From JBMONI01 sp049324575 (GTDB lineage: Bacteria > Omnitrophota > Omnitrophia > Omnitrophales > Aquincolibacteriaceae), in assembly GCA_049324575.1 (NCBI GenBank), contig JBMONI010000002.1, positions 111,407 through 175,406 on the forward strand: a DNA stretch of 64,000 bases, given 5' to 3'. Shown piece after piece: positions 24,401 to 31,984 of the stretch (within the stretch, counting starts at the first letter, position 1; the number at the start of each line of letters is the position of its first letter). Position numbers and translations under genes: made by a program. Below the pieces are notes generated by a model that was not told where the DNA came from, did not search any database, and worked only from the letters and a program-made list of their open reading frames with translations.

Positions 24401-25727
24401 CGGGATACGATTTAGTCCAGATCCCCACCGTCGATCCTTCGGGCAGCGTGTAACTGAACTCCCAAAGGTCCCTTTTCAAGCTTTCATCGAAAACGCCGGT
24501 CACACTCCCCTGCGAAGGCCCGATGTTGAAAACCCCTTTTTCCCCCGCATCGAGCATCCCGAAAACGGCCGTGAAGAGGTCCGGAGCGGAAGTTTTCGGA
24601 ACCGGGCTTGCCCTTTTGACGAAATCAAAAGCCAAATAAAGGGTGCCATGGGCCTTTTCGATCCCCTCCCGCGCCGTAATGCGAAGCCGGAGTTCTTTGA
24701 GGTCCCCGAGAGAAGCTCCGTCCAGGAATTCCTGGATCGAATTCCATCCCCGTTTGAGTTCAAGCGGAAAGTTTTTTTCGCTTCGGGTCCCTTTCAAAAG
24801 GACTTCCGCAGTGATCTGTTCGACCTGTCCCGCTTCCGGCACCCGGATCCCCATCCGGAGGGTGTCCATCGCTCCGGACTCGATCCCCGCCGGGAAATCC
24901 TTGGCCCTCATTTCCACTGAGCCCTCATCCTCGATCGAGTAATCGAACTCCAGAACGTCTTTTCCCGCAACCTCATCGAAGGAAGGCGTAAGCGTCCCCT
25001 TGGCATCCCCGTCCTTTTCGACCTCGCGCTTACCTGCGCTCATCAGCGTCATGGACGACACCCCCGCGGCCGCAGGAGTCGGTTTCGGAGGCGGCGGTGC
25101 AGCAACCCGAGGAGAACTGACCGTGGTTTTGACGGACGGGGTCTGCGGAGGTAACATCGAGATGAATTCCGCGGTAAAAGCAACGGATCCTTCGGCGCTC
25201 ATTCCTTGAGCGGCCGGTGAAACGGAAAATTCGACTGCTTCCAGCGTCCCCACCTTCGCCCAATCCAAGGATTCCTGGAAAGCGCTCCATCCCTCACGAA
25301 GCCGCACGGGGATCTGCTGGGTCCCGGCCGATCCCTTGATCTCCAAGGTTAGGGAGATCTGCTTTGCGGTCTCGGCACTTGCCGCTTTGGCCCCGATCCT
25401 TACCGCAGAAACGGCCGCAGCGCTCAGGAAGGCGGGGAACGATCTCGCCCAAAAAACCACTTTCGCTCCCGCCGGAATGGAGTAATCGAGCTCGAGAACG
25501 TCTTTGCCGCTCGCGCTGTCATAAGTCGGCGTCGAAACCGCCTTCAGCACCCCATCCTTCGTGAGGCCACGCTCCTTGGCGTCCAAAAGCGTCGCGATCG
25601 GGGCTGAGGCATCGGTTTCGGCGGCGCTCGAGACCCCGGAAGGAAAACAAGCATTTAAGAAAAAAACGGAAAGGGAAAAGAGGAGCGATCTTGAGAACAA
25701 AAAAGCCTGCTGTCTTCTCGAGAACAT
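18459..25727 (-). CDS. giant NdvB-like membrane protein: three N-terminal beta-sandwich repeats, multi-span region, GH94 C-terminus
   Basis: 2422 residues. A signal sequence ending in a possible lipobox (FFLNAC) is followed by three homologous repeats of about 150 residues (about 40-200, 228-375, 393-545). Each repeat has a GKDVLELDYS-like segment and a GWN-like turn. Then come about 20 hydrophobic segments (555-1335) and a long soluble C-terminus with two GH94-type regions, including AFGFRDQLQDTV and the catalytic-acid motif GTGDWNDGLDEIG near residue 2126. The C-terminus resembles the phosphorylase half of cyclic beta-1,2-glucan synthase, but no GT84 transferase segment is visible between the membrane spans. 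The likely role is membrane-linked glucan processing (inference). AAGGA supports the start at 25727. Confidence 0.8.
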   Translation of the reverse strand: MFSRRQQAFLFSRSLLFSLSVFFLNACFPSGVSSAAETDASAPIATLLDAKERGLTKDGVLKAVSTPTYDSASGKDVLELDYSIPAGAKVVFWARSFPAFLSAAAVSAVRIGAKAASAETAKQISLTLEIKGSAGTQQIPVRLREGWSAFQESLDWAKVGTLEAVEFSVSPAAQGMSAEGSVAFTAEFISMLPPQTPSVKTTVSSPRVAAPPPPKPTPAAAGVSSMTLMSAGKREVEKDGDAKGTLTPSFDEVAGKDVLEFDYSIEDEGSVEMRAKDFPAGIESGAMDTLRMGIRVPEAGQVEQITAEVLLKGTRSEKNFPLELKRGWNSIQEFLDGASLGDLKELRLRITAREGIEKAHGTLYLAFDFVKRASPVPKTSAPDLFTAVFGMLDAGEKGVFNIGPSQGSVTGVFDESLKRDLWEFSYTLPEGSTVGIWTKSYPEDYGAEVADAVKIGVKVPHGDQIQQVTVKAEIKGTRGMQSIPLRLQPGWNYFLEAVNWNTIGNLTEVVYVVSPMAIGPMAINPIGVSPLEISEAVTGKLFFDLRFGRLTPLEKNFTLIKVSLVILLSLLMAGVAAFLKRIFRGRRMSAAPSAVPAEDLSAFPRSWLWHLKKDLFYGAVAVTILAIGFMICGLGKGSTLDTNFHFLGIALLGAALSAVCKRVLAGKTLTPSELFQDILLTGLLAAGSSRQEILQAPATWSQLFLLTNHLAALTFVIYQSVNVLSMANSGKHLRPIAGGLIVLTPYLLGWILLLENAALLQDLAGALTLSVLAAWPVVLGILGRAVIVFAFNEVVISGISLATQGKVLNVRKAHLSMLFVSVAVALAPEIADWGSTAWVGALPALFRGMVSILATILSYAGLWGEVYLITGAIVDGVHRKAPSSETVSQHSYTGMRKGMAYSGILLAILYLLYLALNHSAVSSIMASFPLVVGLMAGALVFPLIKTIIESFDGSLPFFERAHYSYRNPILYVRGAVVGFGLAFMISRGLFQEAMPSRIHFGCMVGLAASLGVSLLRDALYTFKGQGNIQSWRLYLVDAALGAFVGSAVAFYLDSLQVPVVIEKFKLYTSAGFTPVDYITYPLVNKWGRIDLGSYSGGAKLLFTESLAGVINWSIAAWLFAVNKVFMEAFFQKDTAPIKFFFSKAGFMELIQHMLYVLRWGLWMSPIIFTFLRMMPDPTWYNQDGAIRTLVAIWNKLTLSPEAFRDWSLTVFVYVLAFDFFRVLIWMDHMGLRVATLVNLSFIGMDKLDEKTAKFIGPAAAQRCIPEGVKRFTTWAPLLIPFYIPRGAEWDYAWGTSLAIQNAKGAGLVASLRALPVLQLLGVGLGAVLLATLISFCFRAMVRRGESRREKSFEIGHHEYKTVVLEGGEGYSEVVQKSYDVSRRCYDNLEPCGRALFVVDMAEKPGSAARAWPIFGNFPRDRFPASRISKDGNRLKLVNENHGVRATIEIGLVPHNGTAEVWTILLENLSSKPRALKIVPYLEWVLNRPLDDRFHTQYARLYPEMEYVSEANAVLSWQKNTKSMGILASEAAPEGFHTSRMDFIGRARSLWTPRILETMGFLEARDMAPYPTFDPIGCLVVDMALAPAAPKSMRLMIGWAKNKKAALEMIEKHLAPKAAASPAVPGKKRQPLIGHGEILPGTPQPYSEYTAEGRKLIVRTPFTTRPYDHALSNAVHSVMVTNRGLHTSCNGNSQQNRVTPDWPDTVTKEVPAEAIYLYDPDQKEWFSPTYHPLNDLRARYESEFSVDGTAVFRMSSGSVSTQLTVFVPPDEPTGVYLLTVKNDSDRLKRMRIAPYFQIALAFQPERAGALCQKHDKVLDALLFENPRNLFRTGWAFASMSIPADRWVTKRGAFFGRGRGVTHPFLVETGEPDLGHRTDDKPVAGFLGTVEIPARGEKTIAIVLGQTDTHPEAIRIVQKYKNLDTARKSLEETRDWWLRLMNTLEIKTDLPEFDAYQYWLKYQALAERIWARRGFYQTSGAFGFRDQLQDTVNMIWVDPALARKQILLHASHQFVEGDVFHWFFTLTDGRTSFSCRSHASDNLLWLSWGVAEYLRLAGDETILDEMTSYVTSEFPFAPLPKNKHGWGHFYQRSTRADTVYRHCMKSIDVVLEKRMGRNGIPLIGTGDWNDGLDEIGSAGKGESIWLGFFLYYILKEMLGIIEKRDGLARREHYEKKMKALAEALERTWRTDRYLRAIHDDGTEIGIKGSGIWEIDALTAAWAVMAGINPERNEIVFNTALQVLEKPNAILLGWPSLREDTKPYLGRSSKYPEGVRENGMYCHGVQWLVKAARVLAEHYASRGNASKAASYRETALRLWLKISSIPHVTAGEIEIYGGQPNKQAADLLTNYDQGRMIWHGYTGAAGWMLRQAIEGVVGASLAGNQLVLPKDLGEPRGRLKVGRVRRDVSKSPIGAEVSLREGKKA

Positions 25728-25850
25728 GGATTTTGTCCTTTTATACAGCGGTAAAAAAAGTCCCCGCTCATTTTCCGCGCGATGGGTCCTGCTTCATGAG
25801 AGTGCGCTGGAGGCGGTACCGTTCGAAACCGCCGGATTCCGGGGTGTCGT

Positions 25851-25878
25851 ATTATAATCAGAATCGGCTTTTTGCCAA
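25851..25878 (-). promoter_or_regulatory. promoter of the giant NdvB-like gene
   Basis: TTGGCA (25878-25873), a 16-base spacer and TATAAT (25856-25851) lie on the minus strand. Start near 25844 gives a leader of about 117 bases. This separates the NdvB-rubrerythrin unit from pyk-glgX. Confidence 0.65.
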
Positions 25879-25946
25879 AGAATTTGTTTCCAGAAACCCC
25901 GCCGGGGAGCCTCGCCGGAACAAGCCCGACGCGCAACGCCAAGCCC

Positions 25947-28019
25947 TCATGACAGAGGGCGGATCAGAACGACGATGGACCGGGCCTTCACGAGATAATC
26001 CGGCCCCCGCAACGCAGCTTCATGCCCGGGATCCAAAACATCCTCCGGGCTTTCAAGGGACGTATCGATCACCCGTTTCCAATCCTTGGTCGTCCCCTCC
26101 TGCAAGGTAAAAATATGGTCTTTCCAATCCCCGTTGATCATGACGTAGAGGTCGCTGTCGCCAAGATCCTTCCCCAGCAGACAATAAGCCAGCGCATGGG
26201 ACTCCTCCCCGAAATCGGGGTCCGGACCGGTGCCATACCAGCGGACATCATCACGCCAATAACCGCTGCGGCCGATCGAACGGTGCGCTTTCCGGAAAGC
26301 GATCATATTCTTGAAAAAACGGAAGATCGGCCGGTTCTTTTCGAGGAGGTCCCAATCGAGCCAGGTCGTTTCATTATCTTGATTGTAGGGGTTGTTATTG
26401 CCTTTTTGTGTGTTCAGGAACTCGTCCCCGGCACAGAACATCGGCGTTCCGTTGGAAAGCATCAAAAGCGCGAAGAAATTCTTCGCCTGGCGGCGGCGAA
26501 GAGCCGCGACCTCTTGGGGGACATTTTGGTCGCCTTCGATCCCGCAGTTCCAGCTGAAATTCCAGTCCGATCCGTCCTGGTTGTCATTGCCATTGGCCTG
26601 GTTATGCTTTTGATTGTAAGCGGTGAGATCATAAAGACAAAAACCGTCGTGCGAGGTCACGTAGTTGATGCTTTGATAAGGCCGGTACGCATTCGCGACT
26701 TCCTCGGGAAAAAGATCGTCGCTACCGTAAAGTCTTTGCGCGAGCGCGCCGACCACCCCCTTATCCCCTTTCACGAACATGCGGATATCATCGCGGTACT
26801 TTCCGTTCCACTGCCGCCACACCAAGCCGGGAAATTGTTTCCCGAGCAAGTTCGCCTCGATGTCCCAAGCCTCGGCCACGAGCCGAAGATCGCTTTGGTA
26901 AGCAAGATAACTGATCTCGAAGATGATCGGCGGCGAGACCGTGTTGAGGGACCCGTCATCATGGCGCGCAAAGATGGAAGCCAGGTCAAAACGGAATCCG
27001 TCAATGCGCATCTCATCCGCCCAGCGCCGAAGACTTTCGAGGACCAGCAGCCGTACCGCGGGGCTTGTGCAACGCATTGTATTGCCGCATCCCGTATTGT
27101 CCACATAAGCTTTCGTCTCCGGATCCAGGAAGTAATATTCCGCATTGTCGATCCCTCGGAAACTATGGGTCGGCCCTTTTTCGTTCCCTTCGCTCGTATG
27201 GTTGTAGACCACATCCATCCAGACCTCGATCCCCGCGTCATGGAAAGCTTTGACCATCTGCCGGAATTCGTCCCGGGGATTCCCGTACGCATATTGCCGG
27301 TGAGGAGAGAAGAAGTTGAGCGTCATATAGCCCCAATAGGCCCCCTCCTGCGGATCGAACTGATGGACCGGAAGCAATTCAACGACCGTAACTCCGAGAT
27401 CTTTGAGATAAGGGATTTTGTCGATCAGCCCTAAAAAGGTCCCCCGACGTTCCGGCGCTATCCCGGAATTCGCGCGCGCGGTGAATCCTTTTACATGGAG
27501 TTCGTAGATGATCGTATCATGGGTATGACGGGGGCGGCGATCCTCTCCCCAAGGGAAATCGTCCGCCCTCCGGGGCAGCACGCCGAGAGGGGAACGGCCG
27601 ACCGTCATTCCGGGGCCGACCGCGGCCATACGGTCATAGCGGGGCGGGAAAAATATTTCCTCGGCAAAAGGATCGAGGAGGAGCTTGCCTGCATCAAAGC
27701 GATGCCCGCGCTCGGGGTCCCACGGCCCCTCGATTTGATATGCGTAAAGTTCCGCTCCAGCGAGTTTGCTGAACGGGATCATGCAGTGCCAGATATGTTC
27801 CGACCGGTTCTTCCGCGGATCGAAGCGAAATCCGAACACCGCTTTGGACGGGTCCTCGCGCCGGTAAAAAAGCAGTCTCACGCCGGTTGAGTTCTTGGAA
27901 TAAAGTGCGAAATTATAGGCCTGGGCCGATTCGACCCAGGTCGATCCGAGCGGCCACACCGCGCCCTCTTTTAATTCCCAAGCTTCGATCGTCTGCATTT
28001 TTCCCATATTCTTTTTCAT
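25947..28019 (-). CDS. glgX: glycogen debranching enzyme GlgX (GH13 isoamylase type)
   Basis: 690 residues. The N-terminal CBM48-like domain (about 20-110, PLGSTWVESAQAYNFALYS) is followed by a GH13 barrel. Catalytic residues are visible as the nucleophile Asp in IDGFRFDLASI, the acid Glu in RLVAEAWDIEA and the third Asp in YVTSHDGFCLYD. The pattern YNQKHNQANGNDNQDG is typical of GlgX/TreX. It removes alpha-1,6 branches from phosphorylase-limited glycogen. The start at 28019 lies six bases after the pyk stop. ATG 28007 has AGGATG upstream and is equally possible. It shares the pyk transcript. Confidence 0.93.
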   Translation of the reverse strand: MKKNMGKMQTIEAWELKEGAVWPLGSTWVESAQAYNFALYSKNSTGVRLLFYRREDPSKAVFGFRFDPRKNRSEHIWHCMIPFSKLAGAELYAYQIEGPWDPERGHRFDAGKLLLDPFAEEIFFPPRYDRMAAVGPGMTVGRSPLGVLPRRADDFPWGEDRRPRHTHDTIIYELHVKGFTARANSGIAPERRGTFLGLIDKIPYLKDLGVTVVELLPVHQFDPQEGAYWGYMTLNFFSPHRQYAYGNPRDEFRQMVKAFHDAGIEVWMDVVYNHTSEGNEKGPTHSFRGIDNAEYYFLDPETKAYVDNTGCGNTMRCTSPAVRLLVLESLRRWADEMRIDGFRFDLASIFARHDDGSLNTVSPPIIFEISYLAYQSDLRLVAEAWDIEANLLGKQFPGLVWRQWNGKYRDDIRMFVKGDKGVVGALAQRLYGSDDLFPEEVANAYRPYQSINYVTSHDGFCLYDLTAYNQKHNQANGNDNQDGSDWNFSWNCGIEGDQNVPQEVAALRRRQAKNFFALLMLSNGTPMFCAGDEFLNTQKGNNNPYNQDNETTWLDWDLLEKNRPIFRFFKNMIAFRKAHRSIGRSGYWRDDVRWYGTGPDPDFGEESHALAYCLLGKDLGDSDLYVMINGDWKDHIFTLQEGTTKDWKRVIDTSLESPEDVLDPGHEAALRGPDYLVKARSIVVLIRPLS

Positions 28020-28025
28020 CCTAGC

Positions 28026-29447
28026 TCATGATCCCAACATGTGGATCTTGATGAAATTCGTCCCGCCCGCTCTTTGGGCGGGGATCCCGCCGACCATGAG
28101 AACGCGATCGCCGGCCGAGGCCAATCCTCGCGCGATCAGGGTCTTTTCCATGAGACGTGTCAAACCTTCGAAAGTATCGGAAGTCTCGGAAACAAGCAAA
28201 GGACGGATCCCCCAAAAAAGATTCAAGGCATGATACACGTCAGGAGACGGCGTCAGCGCGATCACCGGAGCCCTGGATCTCTCGGCCGCGACAAAACGGG
28301 CCGTATGCCCGCTGGCGGTAAAAACAACGATACAGCGGGGCCGCACCGCTTTTTCGAGTACATTGACGGCCTGGCTCAAGGCATGGGTCTCGGTCGTGCC
28401 CGCAGGCGGATAATTCCGGAATTCGATCTTTGCTTCGACATCGGTCGCGATACGGGCCATCATTTCGACCGCACGCACCGGGAAAGCCCCCACCGCGGAT
28501 TCCCCCGAAAGCATCACGGCATCGGTCCCGTCGATGATCGCATTCGCCACATCACTCGCCTCGGCGCGGGTCGGACGCGGTTGTGCGATCATGCTCTCAA
28601 GCATTTGCGTTGCCGTGATCACCGGAAGCCCGCGGCGATTGCAAAGCTCGATAATCCTTTTCTGGAGCATCGGGACTTTCTCAGGACTCATTTCCACACC
28701 GAGATCGCCCCGCGCGACCATCACGCCCTGGACTTCGTCAAGGATTTCCTCCAGATGCTCGATGGCCTGCGGTTTTTCGATCTTGGCCAGGATAGGCTTT
28801 CTCGCCCCCTTGGACGCGAGGAACTCCTTAAGCGAGCGGATGTCCCGAGCGCTACGGACAAAACTGAGAGAGAGCCAATCTACCTTCTGGGTCAAACCGA
28901 ATTCGATATCCTGTTTGTCCTTTTCGGTCAACGCGGGCAGTTGCAGGGAAACTTGCGGAAAATTGACGCCTTTGCGACTTTTCAGGATCCCGCCTTCCAC
29001 GACGCGGCAATGAAGTGCCGGAAGCGATACTTTCTCGATCGTAAGTTCGAATGCGCCATCGGCCAGGAGAACGGTCATTCCCGGCTTCGCATCCGCTGCC
29101 GCATGGAGATAATCGACCGGAATCGTGCCCGGCCCGTCCCGATATTCCGCTTCCGGAACCAGTGTGACCGTTTTTCCGGACTGGAGAGCGCACTGATCTC
29201 CCGGAAGCCGCCCGACACGGATCTTCGGTCCCTGAAGGTCCTGGAGAAGGGTCACGGGACGATCAAGCTCGGAGGCCGCGGTGCGAAGGTCTGCGATCGC
29301 GCGTCGATGTTCCTCATGATCGCCGTGGGAAAAATTGATCCGCGCCACGCTCATGCCCGCCAGGATCATTTGACGCAAGATCTCCGGGCTTCGGCTCGCG
29401 GGGCCGAGCGTCGCTACAATCTTGGTATGGCGGGGAAGATCCTCCAT
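28026..29447 (-). CDS. pyk: pyruvate kinase
   Basis: 473 residues, complete barrel plus C-terminal domain. Signatures are RTKIVATLGPAS-like start (HTKIVATLGPAS), INFSHGDHEEH, PILAKIEKPQAIEHLEEIL (the IEK active-site lysine) and MVARGDLGVE (Mg/ADP site), with SDVANAIIDGTDAVMLSGE. It converts PEP and ADP to pyruvate and ATP. AAAGGA precedes the ATG at 29447. It is the first gene of a pair with glgX, which couples glycogen breakdown with the last step of glycolysis. Confidence 0.97.
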   Translation of the reverse strand: MEDLPRHTKIVATLGPASRSPEILRQMILAGMSVARINFSHGDHEEHRRAIADLRTAASELDRPVTLLQDLQGPKIRVGRLPGDQCALQSGKTVTLVPEAEYRDGPGTIPVDYLHAAADAKPGMTVLLADGAFELTIEKVSLPALHCRVVEGGILKSRKGVNFPQVSLQLPALTEKDKQDIEFGLTQKVDWLSLSFVRSARDIRSLKEFLASKGARKPILAKIEKPQAIEHLEEILDEVQGVMVARGDLGVEMSPEKVPMLQKRIIELCNRRGLPVITATQMLESMIAQPRPTRAEASDVANAIIDGTDAVMLSGESAVGAFPVRAVEMMARIATDVEAKIEFRNYPPAGTTETHALSQAVNVLEKAVRPRCIVVFTASGHTARFVAAERSRAPVIALTPSPDVYHALNLFWGIRPLLVSETSDTFEGLTRLMEKTLIARGLASAGDRVLMVGGIPAQRAGGTNFIKIHMLGS

Positions 29448-29541
29448 CCAGCCTTTTCCTTTGGGTTGAGGGACCGGATAAACTCAGACATTGTATCGCA
29501 AAGGCGGCAGCACGGAGAAGCCTTATTCGCGCGATTTCGCT

Positions 29542-29570
29542 TTGTCTTGGCTTGGGGGGTTTGTTATACT
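29542..29570 (+). promoter_or_regulatory. promoter of the methyltransferase gene
   Basis: TTGTCT (29542-29547) and TATACT (29565-29570) are 17 bases apart. The predicted start near 29577 excludes the in-frame codons from 29552 as a translation start. Confidence 0.6.
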
Positions 29571-29668
29571 CCTCGCCGCAAAACGCCTTTGGACCCGCGG
29601 ATCCCGAGATGGGTTTCCCCCCGCCTCCCAGGATCCGAGGGAATAATCCCCCGGGGACTCTGAACGCT

Positions 29669-30418
29669 ATGGAAAGACCCGATAGCCGCTCGCCGGAAAA
29701 TCTTGCCGCCTTGTTCAAGAAACTGGGCGATATCCGTCACGACTTCCGGAACAAGAACCTGTACGCATTCCTGCTCGCCCGATTAAAGCCCGGTTCGCTC
29801 CTCGATATCGGATGCGGCGCCGGGCATTTTCTTCATCTCGCGCAAAAGGCGGGACACCCTATCACGGGGATCGAACCGAACGAAGGACTTATCGCGCTCG
29901 CTGAAAAACTTTACGGCAAACTCGATATCCGGAAACTCGCCGTCGAAGACCTAAGCGCGATCGACGAGCGTTACAACAATATCACCGTGATCGATGTGCT
30001 GGAACATATCGAAAAAGACGAGGAATTGCTGAAACGGCTCAAAAACCTTCTTGCCGCGAACGGGCGCCTGCACATCCTGGTCCCCTGCTACCAACACCTT
30101 TACGGAAAAAGGGACCAGACGCTTGGCCATTACCGCCGTTACGAAAAAACGGATCTCGTCTCGAAACTCCGCCGGACGGGTTACGAGGTCCGCGAAAGCC
30201 GCTATTGGAATATGCTGGGATATGGGCCTTACTGGTTCGCGGAAAAACTCCTGAAGCGGGAGATCTCGGTCGCTCTCCGGACCCAGCGTAAAAAGAACTT
30301 CGTTCAGAAATCGCTTTCACGGGTCCTGGATCTCTGGTTTAGGATTGTCGAAAACCGACTAAACCTGGGATTCGGTCTGAGCTTTTACTGCTCCGCTTCC
30401 CCTGCCAGGGTTCCCTGA
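29669..30418 (+). CDS. class I SAM-dependent methyltransferase
   Basis: 249 residues. The Rossmann core covers about residues 45-165: motif I LLDIGCGAGHFL, acidic GIEPNEG, then ITVIDVLEHIEK and NGRLHILVPCY. A C-terminal region (YRRYEKTDLVSKL, then basic residues) follows. This resembles methyltransferases that act on small molecules or polyprenyl/glycan substrates, but the substrate is unknown. The start at 29669 fits the promoter mapped upstream. A longer in-frame version from 29552 is rejected for that reason. It is divergent from pyk and monocistronic. Confidence 0.82.
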   Translation: MERPDSRSPENLAALFKKLGDIRHDFRNKNLYAFLLARLKPGSLLDIGCGAGHFLHLAQKAGHPITGIEPNEGLIALAEKLYGKLDIRKLAVEDLSAIDERYNNITVIDVLEHIEKDEELLKRLKNLLAANGRLHILVPCYQHLYGKRDQTLGHYRRYEKTDLVSKLRRTGYEVRESRYWNMLGYGPYWFAEKLLKREISVALRTQRKKNFVQKSLSRVLDLWFRIVENRLNLGFGLSFYCSASPARVP

Positions 30419-30453
30419 GGTCGTTCCCTATATCCCTTCAGCCCCCTCCCTAA

Positions 30454-30528
30454 GCGTAGGGCATTTTCAAGCGCCCTTGACAAAATTTTTTCAACGCCTT
30501 GGAGGGCGCCCTTAAGGGTGCCCTACGT
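30454..30528. repeat. imperfect long inverted repeat (possible REP/MITE or terminator)
   Basis: GCGTAGGGCA on the left is mirrored by TGCCCTACG on the right. Inner arms AGCGCCC and GGGCGCCC pair too, and a short palindrome CCCTTAAGGG lies in the right arm. It fills the gap between the convergent methyltransferase and symporter genes. It lacks a proper T run, so a mobile or REP-like repeat is as likely as a terminator. Confidence 0.55.
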
Positions 30529-30547
30529 AAACAAAATGACGGGGATA

Positions 30548-31951
30548 TCAATAGGAAAGCGCTTTTTGTTTTTGAGGGACCGCGATGCTCACAGCCATAA
30601 GCGCGATCCAGGAGACCGCAAAAGCCATGAGCTGGGAGGGATAGGTTGATGGGAGGATGTTTGAAAAAACGATCCAGGCGAGGATCCCGCTCACGAGAGC
30701 GGCAAGCGCCCCGGCAGTACTCGCGCGTTTCCAGAACATCCCGGCGATCATTGGCGCAGAAACGCCGACGAGAAGGATCCCCCACGACTGCGTACAGAGC
30801 GTATAAACATTCTTGAAACAGATCGCCAGAAAAAGGGACGCGAGTCCCACGATCGGGATGCTCGCTTTGCACCAGCGCAGCCGGGCCGCATCATCATACT
30901 GAGGATGGAAATAGGCCGCGAGATTGTTCCCGATGATCCCGGCCGGGGCCAGAAGTGCGCTGTCCGCCGTGCTCATGATCGCCGAAAGCAGGGCCCCCAC
31001 CATCAGCGCCCGAAGCGGAAGCGAGAGATATTTCTCGGAAAGCGCGAGAAGGATCGAATCGCCGGCGTTTTCGGGAAGCACAATCCTTCCCAAGATCCCG
31101 AGCAGGACAGGGATCATGCCGATGATCATGTAAAGCAACCCCGCAAGGACCGCGCTCCACCGCGCGATCGTCTCATTCCTCGGCGCCATGATGCGCTGAA
31201 AAAGATCCTGGGCCGGAAGAGAGCCAATCCCCACGATCATCCAGGCCTGAGCGTAGGAAAGCCAAGCAAGCGCGCCGCCCTCGCGCGGGTAAAAATGGAA
31301 AAAATGATCGGGGATCTGCGCCCGGGCCGTCTGCCATCCACCGAGATCCGAAAGAAGGACCGGGAAAAGGATGCCGAGCCCGAGGATAATGAAGAACATC
31401 TGGACAAGATCCGTTGCGGCGACGGCCCACATCCCCCCTGAATACGTATACAAAAGAACGACCGCAGTCGCCGTCGCGACGGCCACACTCACCGGAAGTC
31501 CGGTCAGGGAATGAAGAATAAGCCCGAAGGCCAGCAGCTGGCCGCCGACCCACCCCAGATAAACGGGGACATAGAGCAACCCGAAGATCGAGGCGGTTTT
31601 TTTTCCATAACGAGCCTCGAAAAAATGAATGATCGTCGTAAACCCGAACCGGCGGAAAAAACGAACAAAAAAAAGTCCGCTCAGGATCAGGCACAGACCC
31701 GCGCCGAAAGGATCGGCGATGACCCCCAGGATCCCCTGCTCATAGGCTGTGCGGGAAGACCCCATGCAAGTCTCGGCCCCGAACCAAGTCGCAAAAAGAG
31801 TCCCGAGACTGAGCCATCCCCCAAGCCTTCCTCCCGCGACGATATAATCCCTTGTATTGTGGATCTTCCCGCTGGCCCAGAATCCGATCGCAAGCATCAC
31901 GGCCATATACACGGCCACGCTGACCACGAGAACGATCTGAGATCCTGTCAT
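30548..31951 (-). CDS. sodium/solute symporter (SSS family)
   Basis: 467 residues with about 13 hydrophobic segments. It has the SSS pattern at the start (GFWASGKIHNTRDYIVAGGRLGGWL), the sodium-site region around FATWFGAETCMG, and GALLSAIMSTADSALLAPAGII in the TM8 region. SSS carriers couple sodium entry to uptake of sugars, amino acids, organic acids or compatible solutes. The substrate cannot be read here. GGGAGATAG precedes the ATG at 31951. It lies 33 bases after pntB on the same strand, so it may be in that transcript. Confidence 0.88.
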   Translation of the reverse strand: MTGSQIVLVVSVAVYMAVMLAIGFWASGKIHNTRDYIVAGGRLGGWLSLGTLFATWFGAETCMGSSRTAYEQGILGVIADPFGAGLCLILSGLFFVRFFRRFGFTTIIHFFEARYGKKTASIFGLLYVPVYLGWVGGQLLAFGLILHSLTGLPVSVAVATATAVVLLYTYSGGMWAVAATDLVQMFFIILGLGILFPVLLSDLGGWQTARAQIPDHFFHFYPREGGALAWLSYAQAWMIVGIGSLPAQDLFQRIMAPRNETIARWSAVLAGLLYMIIGMIPVLLGILGRIVLPENAGDSILLALSEKYLSLPLRALMVGALLSAIMSTADSALLAPAGIIGNNLAAYFHPQYDDAARLRWCKASIPIVGLASLFLAICFKNVYTLCTQSWGILLVGVSAPMIAGMFWKRASTAGALAALVSGILAWIVFSNILPSTYPSQLMAFAVSWIALMAVSIAVPQKQKALSY

Positions 31952-31984
31952 GAAGGCTATCTCCCGAGCAAGAGGGCAGAAGGA

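Noticed and set aside
29552..29668. Earlier start of the methyltransferase at 29552
   Set aside because: It would lie upstream of or inside the promoter (TTGTCT/TATACT), and the added residues are proline-rich without domain similarity.
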